Shown here one piece after another: positions 49,201-56,602 of a stretch of DNA of 64,000 nucleotides. Both the position numbers and the translations under genes were made by a program. Every line of letters starts with the position of its first letter. Position 1 is the first letter of the stretch. The notes under the pieces were generated by a model. That model worked only from the letters and a program-made list of their open reading frames with translations, did not search any database and had not been told where the DNA came from. Source of the stretch: Bodo saltans (taxonomy: Eukaryota > Euglenozoa > Kinetoplastea > Eubodonida > Bodonidae); the NCBI GenBank assembly GCA_001460835.1, contig CYKH01001464.1:27830-91829 (forward strand). The letters are read 5' to 3'.

Positions 49201-52200
49201 CACTGAAACGGTGCGCTGCAGCTACACAATGCAGAACGATGACAGTTCTTCCGATTATGGCGACCCAGGGGAATACTTGGATGTGTCGTTCTACGCATTG
49301 CAGCCGGCATCGTTGACGTTCAACAGTTCATCTGGTCTTTACCAGATGAACAACGCAACGCTGCAACGGAATCAATCGGAGCTCCTTGCAGCGATTCGAA
49401 CCACGCAGGAGTGGTTATCGCCAGCGGCGCAGCCATACTGTGGCAATCCACTTGATGTGCCCGCACAATCACTCAGCAGCAGCAACGCCACATTCTCGTT
49501 GCAGCTGGTTGCCTCTGCAGCACACTTTAACGCTGTGTCCGATGACTTGTCGCCGTTTCTCCCCTCACAGCACGCTGCCCAGAATGTGACGACCCCCACG
49601 TCGTGGGGTGACTTCAGTGAAGTGCTGCATCAGCTATGGAACGGCTCCTCCGGTGCCTGGCAGATTCCTCGAACCTCCGCGTCCGTCGTATCACTTGCTG
49701 TGGAAGATCACGGAATCATCACTCCCAATACAACTGTGACCATTGTCGGTATCCCGATTGTGCCCAGTGTCTCTGTCATTGCGTTAAGTCTCTCTGCAAC
49801 TGTGACACCGCAAGACTTGACAGCGTCTCCCTGGCCATCGTCCTACGGACTTTCTTACGCTGGGCCGGTGACCCCCTGGTGGACAGTATCACCGGTGAAT
49901 AGCAGTCTATTGCTCATGCAGGCAAATCTCTTGAATGGCAGTGGACTTGTGTGCAACACCTCCGCTAACATCCTCCCATCGCCCATCTCTTCCGTGACCA
50001 CTGCTGAGCGTGAGATGTTCGCGTCTGCTGCACCGTGTGATTCGGTGGTGCGCATTCAAGTGACATTCTCTGGCTGCTCAGGATTGCAGGATCGTTGGAC
50101 AACGATGGAAGAGGCAGTCTTCACCGATAACATTATTTCATCACGTGATGCGTGTGCAGGCGCCGGTGCTCAATTGCTCAGCAGACGCGGTCGTGAGCTA
50201 AAGTGGTCCGCGAGCCAGTTTCCCACTGTGATCATCTCGCTCGACATCAACACAACATTGAACGTTTCCCAGCAGCAGTGTTCCTTCGTTGGCGTGCAAC
50301 TGAATACGTTAGTGCCTGTGCTTCTCGGAGGGACGAACTCTACGTCGCGTTTGCAGCGCCACCTTGTCACCATTCAGCAGCGCTTTGTCAATGGTTCGTG
50401 GGCTCCCAGTCAATCTGCCCTCACCGCATCGATGGTTCTCTTTCCCACTGCCACCCAACAAAGTGACTACGCACTGCAACTTGTTTACACTGCGTCATGC
50501 TTGTCTTGCAGCACGTCGCTGTATTATGAGTTCGTGTTGCCTTCTACCTTCCAGAAGTCTCCTCAACGAATCCGTGTCAATGACACTTTTGTGCTGCGTC
50601 TTGATGATACTCAGTATCGTAGGGACCAGATGATCCGCCATCCTTGGTGGAACAGCAGCGACACTGTACTCCTAGGTTGCAGTGGGTTGGGCTTGACTGT
50701 TCAACTTTGGATGGCTCAGAGGATTGTGGTCCGCGTGACACAGTTGCAAGGAAGCCATTTAGACGCTTGCACGCCAAGGTTAGGAAAGGTAGGCGTGCTG
50801 ACAAGTGGATACGTGACTGTGTCCAGCTCCCCCACCGCAGCGTCTGCAGTGGCGGAGTTTCACGTGTCGCTGAATCGCACGACTGTCATCTACCGCACCT
50901 CGGCGAGCGACGCATCTGTAAGCATTGCTTGTGCCCGATGCAATTTCCGTGGTCTCTGTGTGGGCTCCACATCATGCACTTGTTTTGTTGGCTACGGTGG
51001 CCCAGCTTGCAATGTTTGTGCATCGCAGAATATGAGCGCTGCCCCAAATGGCCAGTGTGCGTATTATTGTGACGATAGCAGTCCTGCTGCACCAGTGCCA
51101 CCCACAATCTCCCCACGTTACAAACAGTGGGTGGCAGAATGCATTCAGGTGGGTGGTTACTTGGACCCCCAGTCCCAATGCCGCTGTGTATGCAACGGTA
51201 CGTTCTGCTTCTATCCGACGGCAACACGATCGCAGTCTGTCACGTTAACACTCATGGAGACACCAACAGTTGGTCCTGACACCACATCGTCCCCATCACC
51301 GAGTGGCTCCTCGAGCCCAACGCCTCCGGCATCAACGACTCCTTCCGGAAGGCCGAGCACCACTGCGTCTCCCTCTGGGACTGGGACGACATCGCCAAAT
51401 GGCCCAACGCCAACAACTACCGTCTCCCCTTGGCGCACGTCCACCGCCTCACCGGGTTCGCATACTGCGACCAACCAACCCGCTTCAACTGACACTGCTT
51501 CGCCGACAGGTCCGATTCACACGGCGACGCCAGCGAGCAGTGGAACAGCATCTTCCTCCCCTGACGGCACTGCGTCGACCTCCACAACAACGTCGCCTGC
51601 CGGCAGTCACACCGGCACCCCCGCCACTGTTGTGCCCACCTCATCCATCGGTGCGTCATCGACAACGTCTGTGCCTGGTGGCTCCGTGTCCTCGACTCCC
51701 TCGCCTTTGTCCACAGGATCCCTTCCACCTACTCAGTCCCCCAGTGGTTGGACAGCATCCCCGACGACAGGCACGCAGACACCATGGGTCTCAGGGTCGC
51801 CTGCGCCTTCGGATAGCACGACTTTAGGGCCAACGCCCACAGGGGGGGACTGGACGTTGACGCCGTCCCCAATAAGTACGCCCTCGACTGAGGCGCCCAG
51901 CACCAATACGAACGTCCCCTCGCCCACCGGAACACCAAACGGCACTACTACACCAGCACCGACGCCACCGGCGCCAACGAACCATTCGTGGACGACAAGA
52001 GTGTCCGCATCACAGGAATGGACGGTAACAGCGACAAAGGGACTCTACTCACAGACAAAGACATTCTCAACCTCAGGAGAGCTGTACCCGGCGACGCCTA
52101 TTGTTCCCTTCTTGTCAAGTGCGTTTGTGTTTTTCTCATCGGCCTCCAGCAACGCGAACCTCGCATCGCTATTTCGAGGAGACTCTAATGCACCGACTGC

Positions 52201-54844
52201 CCTAGTTGTGTCCGTCACCTCAGCTTTGCTCGAAGAGTACTACACAAACGCGGCTACTGTTCCGGTGAAGCAACTTCTGGACGAAGTTGACTCTCCTCTC
52301 GCGTTGAGGCGTGTCACCACAACGCCGGTAACGTTCGCGATGGAAGTCGGCGGACTGTCGTACCGAAGGGAACTTTTGGCCTCGGCATTGGTGCCCATAG
52401 CGAGGTATGAAGATCCCAAATGTGCGTTGCGGTACGCTGCATCCGTTCCTCTCGACTCGTGGAACCCCTTGTGGAATGAGACGAACAGTACTGCTGTCAG
52501 TACCTCATCGTCAAACGCAACAGACCAAGAAGACAATACTTCTTGGTTTGCCGTACCGACAGCTGATGCGAAGTATGTGTGCGATTTCTTTGTGTACGGC
52601 CCAGTGTTTCGTTCATGCTTTAACCGCATTCAGTTTTCAGGCAGTGTGAACATGTGGATGGATGAGAAAACCCTTATCGTGTACATGGTGGTCACGGCAG
52701 ATCAGCTCGTGGCCGCCGCACCGCCGGATGAAAGCAATGATGTGAGGCTTCTTGAGGTCGTGCAAAAGGCCCACCAGATTTTCTGGTGCATTCTTGCGGT
52801 GATTATGCTGCTGACGTCGCCTCATCTTCTGCTTGATGCGCAGCTCTCCGCGCTGCTTGCCGCGATCGCGATGCGCTCACCAGGTGCGTGCGTGGATGGT
52901 GCAGCGACGAACATCTTCTCTTACTTGTTGAAGCCGTATCCCATCATTGCGGTGGTGCTTCCCTTTTCATGGAATGGGGAAGTGAGTACATTGAAGCAGC
53001 ACTTAAACAACTTCTGGGCTCATGCTGCGGGCCTTGTGTTCTTCTTCGTTATTGCTGTGATGGCAAAGGTGTTATCAGCCCTTCGTGGATGGGGCGATGG
53101 AAGTGACCTTCGAGGAGAGGCGCCAAGCGTGCTACGAAAGGTGTTTAGGATGGAGGGGTGGGTGTTCTTCAGTCAGTTGGTCTCTGCCCTTCTTGCGACG
53201 GGCATTATTTTCTCCGGGGTCAGCGGGCTGCGTGCGGTGGAGGCAGGAGCAGAAACAGACGGCCCATCATCGATAGCCTCTCTTGTGTTGATGCCGATTG
53301 CACTTCTTCTTGTGTGTGTCATGTGCGCCACGCTCATGTACTTTGCGGATAACGCTATTCCGTCCCTCGACCCGATGGCCCCCAAATATTCAAGCATTGA
53401 CAGCCTTCTCCGTATGCGGGGGGATGAACGCTCATCCAAGGCTCTTCGCGCCGAATTGAACAGAGCAGCACCAAAGACGTTGATGTGGTCAAAACGGCTT
53501 GCAGTGTGCGTATCTGTGTGGTTTCCTCCAAGGTGGCTCCTTCCGAGGGGATACTGGACCTTTCCTATTCGCAAACAGTGCTTCCCCAGAACACAAGCTA
53601 CACTCCATCAGCAAAGGCGAGACGATCGCATGCGAGAAATCCTTACTCGCTGGACCCCACTGATTCACGTCTTTCGCAACATTGTTGTCGCTGCCCTGCT
53701 CGCATTATCTGGGGCTGAATCACTCTGTTGGAGCCCATCAGCAACGACCGTTTTTGCACCACCATGGATGCAGAGCGGGTACATCTCCTACCGCATAGGG
53801 TTTGGCATCGCTGCAGCAGTGGTCTGTTGCTGGGTTCTTTTTGTGATCATCGTGAGACCATTTCGCAGCGTCAACTTAAGCCTGCTTAGTGTCTGGTTGA
53901 GTATGACGTTCGTGGTCGTCGGCGCAGTGATGATCAGCTATGGAACCTCACCCCGTGGTGGGGTTTATTCGTTGTCGTCCGTAGGGACATCCACAGTGCC
54001 TGACGACACTCCTGAGGGCATAAGCTCGCTCCTGCTTGCCACAGATGCGGTGGCCACTATTGTCACCATGTTGTTGGTGCTGGAGCACTATGTTCTCGAC
54101 GAGTACATCGAGGAAGTGGATCGCACCGCTTCATCGCAACTGCAGCACATCGATGCACTTGAGGCATGCTTTTTGGAAGTCCCCCACAGCCGTGGAATCG
54201 ACATGAGTCTGAATGCCGCCGCAGTGGCGGAAGGTGACGCTCTCGAGATGTCCAATATTTCCGTCGGAGGGCTGGGGTACAAGTCCCCCACAGTACCAGC
54301 GCCTATCGCTCCGTTTTCACCTCTTGACGCACTGCGGAAAATGGTTGAGGAGGATGCCCCCCGCACTGGTGGCACCAAAGCAAAAGGGAAGAACTCGAAG
54401 AAAAAGCACAGAGGGGGAAAGCGACCTGCAGTGTTGCGTCGTGAGGGCAGCGATCTCAGCGACGACGACGCGTGGAGTCATTCGGGGAGCTCCAGCGGCA
54501 GCAGTATTTCATTAGATGCCAAAGCGAAACCGTCGCCAGCTCCTCCCGCTGCACCGAAAAGCAGCGCAACAGCACCAGTCGCTCGGTTTAACCCTCTGGA
54601 TGATTCTTCATCAAACAATAAGAAGCGCGGCGGTAAGAACAAAACAGAGACAAGCGCAAAGGCAAAACCAACTGCCACAACATCGTTGTCACGACGAAGT
54701 AACAACAGGTCGGAGTTCGACTTTGACGCGTTGGAAGCGATGCTATTCAAGAGCGATCCGCTGCCTCCTCATGTTGGGGAAAGCACAGTTGTGGCGCCCC
54801 CGCCATTGGATCGTGAAGCAGCTGCAAATTTGTGGAAAAGGTAA
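46298..54844 (+). CDS. Giant surface protein with inactive leishmanolysin-like domain, EGF-like motif, mucin-like stalk and multi-pass membrane module
   Basis: 2,848 residues. Signal peptide 1-29 (basic, then FVFFVFVLLSSLQSC). Residues about 330-780 follow the leishmanolysin (GP63, peptidase family M8) pattern: GVLNLAIVPTG, then NLFGRHAGCTFSTKLC (GP63: W-G-R-N-A-G-C-x-F), LLYCPI, FYCIDQ, CNPTTRTFSVRL and LTYHCPPYDSVC. The HExxH zinc site is replaced by R367-D-V-V-Q371, followed by ALAL where GP63 has ALGF, so it is not a peptidase. Many N-glycosylation sites follow. A Cys-rich EGF-like motif lies at about 1545-1580, and a Ser/Thr/Pro stalk at about 1653-1898. About eight hydrophobic segments lie at 2157-2602, and a Lys/Ser-rich cytoplasmic tail of about 240 residues ends the protein. 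Likely a plasma-membrane adhesin or receptor in phagotrophic feeding (inference). Confidence 0.88.
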   Translation: MAVIAFNTRMRFVFFVFVLLSSLQSCTSLVSSSRGTTRDTRSIPRSTRPRDTTEQRVMNELATPPQSSSRDMQWYYSCWNTSERRIILERSLILLRGGNFSNSNSLGSWCENSATTGSTSSIIDSFSNGANTALRRPRVRYFMLPSSPIHTCLHTGMLVQTMQRNNKYVCAATDVANDAAAASFLTNVLPRVVHWIQRSLLIPAVELKPNSTTTGERTHPVKPDNDFGICEGQIGPYIPLSHDGRTSGTKGPANPHDRRYVYPSVVTSSSGADDTTYSVLPNTTIHRSSRTASRGTYHAIDGDVVLYITMMFSYFYWDANPCQFHPITGRPTVIHLNLDPGVLNLAIVPTGTSKTVWAELLSRYILRDVVQALALKNFFLDLNPTRYTRPLVYNNVSSSAPLDRVQLHQDEVFTTFRSPEGYDYNALLREPLLSITAAHFACNSTVGAALESINDVLYTTVNQNLAGRLFTFDLFTYDQLDVIMSDVMYGMMQSNGFWDVDWTTPVRETNLFGRHAGCTFSTKLCNETFPGRLLPLGGTWGLSTKLNGTTRRTVIVNVSTSASFSNIDGTVNESAFDVWTAASVLSNHSSLLPTPFCFLDDDTTLNTLMCHPLRRGVGSCNVGNYTGSLPPALRYFPGVPNMGGVYDKLLYCPIPDKNFVDCATVITNLYGDIASSPYSDFYCIDQVVLKPYVVQWPTGNTTRNVWKRVGSGCFRITECNPTTRTFSVRLPVVGSGNLTVSWPAVIECGGHVSQQLFPANNLTYHCPPYDSVCTSFYQKNPLLLPRDTPILAGDTDASMLPSMTPQRFTSLDVNVVLPNWTLASPPWWQASSVVNATMSIQANGLAAGWSLEATAKSNAIMSSTVFVPLSIQFSLASSGAAPFGGLLVVTTECGFPLSCAPVNASRSNFSLDEDFVNLQCWNQSTTPSCDASEYVPGLATMPDHCSASSPNQWVFFVDGPVVANTMYVTETVRCSYTMQNDDSSSDYGDPGEYLDVSFYALQPASLTFNSSSGLYQMNNATLQRNQSELLAAIRTTQEWLSPAAQPYCGNPLDVPAQSLSSSNATFSLQLVASAAHFNAVSDDLSPFLPSQHAAQNVTTPTSWGDFSEVLHQLWNGSSGAWQIPRTSASVVSLAVEDHGIITPNTTVTIVGIPIVPSVSVIALSLSATVTPQDLTASPWPSSYGLSYAGPVTPWWTVSPVNSSLLLMQANLLNGSGLVCNTSANILPSPISSVTTAEREMFASAAPCDSVVRIQVTFSGCSGLQDRWTTMEEAVFTDNIISSRDACAGAGAQLLSRRGRELKWSASQFPTVIISLDINTTLNVSQQQCSFVGVQLNTLVPVLLGGTNSTSRLQRHLVTIQQRFVNGSWAPSQSALTASMVLFPTATQQSDYALQLVYTASCLSCSTSLYYEFVLPSTFQKSPQRIRVNDTFVLRLDDTQYRRDQMIRHPWWNSSDTVLLGCSGLGLTVQLWMAQRIVVRVTQLQGSHLDACTPRLGKVGVLTSGYVTVSSSPTAASAVAEFHVSLNRTTVIYRTSASDASVSIACARCNFRGLCVGSTSCTCFVGYGGPACNVCASQNMSAAPNGQCAYYCDDSSPAAPVPPTISPRYKQWVAECIQVGGYLDPQSQCRCVCNGTFCFYPTATRSQSVTLTLMETPTVGPDTTSSPSPSGSSSPTPPASTTPSGRPSTTASPSGTGTTSPNGPTPTTTVSPWRTSTASPGSHTATNQPASTDTASPTGPIHTATPASSGTASSSPDGTASTSTTTSPAGSHTGTPATVVPTSSIGASSTTSVPGGSVSSTPSPLSTGSLPPTQSPSGWTASPTTGTQTPWVSGSPAPSDSTTLGPTPTGGDWTLTPSPISTPSTEAPSTNTNVPSPTGTPNGTTTPAPTPPAPTNHSWTTRVSASQEWTVTATKGLYSQTKTFSTSGELYPATPIVPFLSSAFVFFSSASSNANLASLFRGDSNAPTALVVSVTSALLEEYYTNAATVPVKQLLDEVDSPLALRRVTTTPVTFAMEVGGLSYRRELLASALVPIARYEDPKCALRYAASVPLDSWNPLWNETNSTAVSTSSSNATDQEDNTSWFAVPTADAKYVCDFFVYGPVFRSCFNRIQFSGSVNMWMDEKTLIVYMVVTADQLVAAAPPDESNDVRLLEVVQKAHQIFWCILAVIMLLTSPHLLLDAQLSALLAAIAMRSPGACVDGAATNIFSYLLKPYPIIAVVLPFSWNGEVSTLKQHLNNFWAHAAGLVFFFVIAVMAKVLSALRGWGDGSDLRGEAPSVLRKVFRMEGWVFFSQLVSALLATGIIFSGVSGLRAVEAGAETDGPSSIASLVLMPIALLLVCVMCATLMYFADNAIPSLDPMAPKYSSIDSLLRMRGDERSSKALRAELNRAAPKTLMWSKRLAVCVSVWFPPRWLLPRGYWTFPIRKQCFPRTQATLHQQRRDDRMREILTRWTPLIHVFRNIVVAALLALSGAESLCWSPSATTVFAPPWMQSGYISYRIGFGIAAAVVCCWVLFVIIVRPFRSVNLSLLSVWLSMTFVVVGAVMISYGTSPRGGVYSLSSVGTSTVPDDTPEGISSLLLATDAVATIVTMLLVLEHYVLDEYIEEVDRTASSQLQHIDALEACFLEVPHSRGIDMSLNAAAVAEGDALEMSNISVGGLGYKSPTVPAPIAPFSPLDALRKMVEEDAPRTGGTKAKGKNSKKKHRGGKRPAVLRREGSDLSDDDAWSHSGSSSGSSISLDAKAKPSPAPPAAPKSSATAPVARFNPLDDSSSNNKKRGGKNKTETSAKAKPTATTSLSRRSNNRSEFDFDALEAMLFKSDPLPPHVGESTVVAPPPLDREAAANLWKR
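51255..51990 (+). repeat. Mucin-like Thr/Ser/Pro-rich stalk coding region
   Basis: About 245 codons almost entirely Thr, Ser, Pro and Gly, with recurrent units such as SPTG, TPSPS and TASPSG. This is a degenerate low-complexity repeat, expected to be heavily O-glycosylated and extended. The DNA is C-rich, and long shadow frames on both strands arise from it. Confidence 0.8.
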
Positions 54845-55004
54845 ACGTGGTGCGTGCGACTGTGCGTGGAAATTATGTTTCGTTTGGCCTCATTTTCGTG
54901 AATCACTGGCGACGCTGAAAACGTGTGCATCAGTCCGTTGGTCGGTAGGATTTCATTCGCCTCTTTTATCGTTTGTCACTGGAAAAAGGAACAAGCCAAA
55001 AAGA

Positions 55005-56222
55005 ATGTCTAACACGTTCCTCGATGCAATGATTCTCGGGGACTACAACGGACTCTCAATAGCGCTCCTTGTGTTCTTTGTCCTGTATCTTATCTACACG
55101 CGCTGCCTGTTCCCTCGGTTTAACAAGCCGCCTGGTACGTTCAAAGGGAACTTTGACCACAAGCATCCTGACTTCATTCAGCGGCGCCTTCGGAAGTTCC
55201 CCCCTCCGTATCCTAATGGTTGGTACAAGTTGTGCGACGTGACTGACCTGGCACACGGCAACATTGTCTCTGTGACGTGCCTCGGGCTGGACTTGGTCGT
55301 GTTTCGCGGCAAGAACACTCAGCACGAAGGTGCCATTGGCGTGTTGGACGCGTTTTGTCCGCACCTTGGGGCTCATCTTGGCCAAGGCGGTACGGTAGAC
55401 AAAGGCTGCATCAAGTGCCCCTTCCATGGATGGCGTATGAACACGGATGGCAAGTGCGAATCGATCCCCTACCTGGAGCCTGGCTGCCCAGTTCCGCAAG
55501 CTGCTGGAACGAAAGTCTACACCCACTGCGTCTACAATGGCATGGTGTTCTTGTGGTTCCACGCTGAGGGGGAGGACCCAACGTTTGAGCTCATGAAGGT
55601 TCCTATCACATCGTCATGGGTTCGCCACGGAACTGCCTGCACGACGTACGACATGCACATTGTGGATATGGCTGAGAACTCCGCAGATTATTTCCACTTC
55701 AATTATCTTCATGGCCCTGTAGAAGTTCCACTTTTGAAATCATTGATTCACATGACGTACAATACCAAAGTCTTCTTTCCTGACGATGAGGCGAAGCGCC
55801 ACACAATATACTTTGAGAATTACGCAACAACAATTGTTCTGAAGTTTCTCACAGTTCCGTACATCCAAAAAACACGAGTGACCTTTGATGGGCCAGGCGT
55901 CGTGCACTTTGACATCCAAACGCCCCTTGGGCACATGTGGTTGATCAAGACGAACCTACCCCGCCGACCTTTTGATTTGTATTCAGAGGATGCGTGGTTT
56001 GCGGAACCACGAACACCAAGGTGGCTTGTACGCCTCGTGACCACCATCGCGAAGGGTGCACTGGAGCAAGACCGCGAAGTGTGGCAGAATCGTTTGTTCA
56101 CTGGGAAGCCCTTCCTAGTGAAGGGCGATGGGCCATTCCCGCAGTATCGAAAGTGGTTCGATCAATTCTACTCGGAGAACTCTGTGAAGGTTGCACAAGA
56201 GCGCACTGCGTTGACGTGGTAG
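55005..56222 (+). CDS. Rieske oxygenase, sterol 7-desaturase (DAF-36/Neverland) type
   Basis: 405 residues from the first ATG after a 160-base spacer; the frame is open upstream inside the previous gene, but that part is shadow. An N-terminal membrane segment lies at about 14-36 (LSIALLVFFVLYLIYTRCLF). The Rieske [2Fe-2S] site is C118-P-H120-L-G-A and C138-P-F-H141-G-W. The mononuclear iron site is ENSADYFHFNYLH, with N225, D228, H231 and H236. Neverland and DAF-36 convert cholesterol to 7-dehydrocholesterol in the ER. Order, length and the N-terminal anchor fit this group well. All metal ligands are present, so the enzyme should be active. Substrate is inferred from family. Confidence 0.93.
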   Translation: MSNTFLDAMILGDYNGLSIALLVFFVLYLIYTRCLFPRFNKPPGTFKGNFDHKHPDFIQRRLRKFPPPYPNGWYKLCDVTDLAHGNIVSVTCLGLDLVVFRGKNTQHEGAIGVLDAFCPHLGAHLGQGGTVDKGCIKCPFHGWRMNTDGKCESIPYLEPGCPVPQAAGTKVYTHCVYNGMVFLWFHAEGEDPTFELMKVPITSSWVRHGTACTTYDMHIVDMAENSADYFHFNYLHGPVEVPLLKSLIHMTYNTKVFFPDDEAKRHTIYFENYATTIVLKFLTVPYIQKTRVTFDGPGVVHFDIQTPLGHMWLIKTNLPRRPFDLYSEDAWFAEPRTPRWLVRLVTTIAKGALEQDREVWQNRLFTGKPFLVKGDGPFPQYRKWFDQFYSENSVKVAQERTALTW

Positions 56223-56602
56223 ACTTGTATTCAGGAAGTTGACGTGGCACCATAAGCATTCATTGTTCAAGCCTCATCATAGAGAGCGAGATGCATCTTT
56301 GAGTACCTGTTTTAGTTCTATCGTCATCAATTTCAAAAGTTGTTTTCTCGATCGACCCACACGGTTTGCTGTTGTCGCTCCACTTTTTGTCAACATGCAG
56401 CTGAACCAATTAACACTGTCCGATACCTTCACCGATCTTTGCATTGCCGCGATACACATGAGGGTCTATCAAATAGAGCATACCAAAAATTGAAAAAGAA
56501 AAACGCGCTTTTCTTTCTGTCTGATCATCTGCAATTCATTAACCTTTTGCCCAAGTCTTACTTTTGCACTTTGGTTTTCATCTTTTGTAAAAGGCGGCAC
56601 TT
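56223..56602 (+). other. Intergenic spacer
   Basis: The first half is mixed sequence with no supported gene; the second half is pyrimidine-rich and ends in an acceptor before the METTL25-like gene. Confidence 0.55.
56561..56593 (+). promoter_or_regulatory. Predicted spliced-leader acceptor for the METTL25-like gene
   Basis: A CT/T-rich tract is followed by AAAAG with AG at 56592-56593, 9 bases before the ATG at 56603. Confidence 0.6.

Noticed and set aside
51270-51827. Arg/Pro/His-rich 185-codon frame and several antisense frames over the Thr/Ser/Pro stalk
   Set aside because: Shadows of the C-rich low-complexity stalk coding sequence; no splice signal or domain.
54516-55004. 5' extension of the Rieske oxygenase frame into the preceding gene
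   Set aside because: It overlaps the in-frame tail of the giant surface protein, has low-complexity shadow composition, and the ATG at 55005 gives a normal family-length start with an N-terminal membrane anchor.
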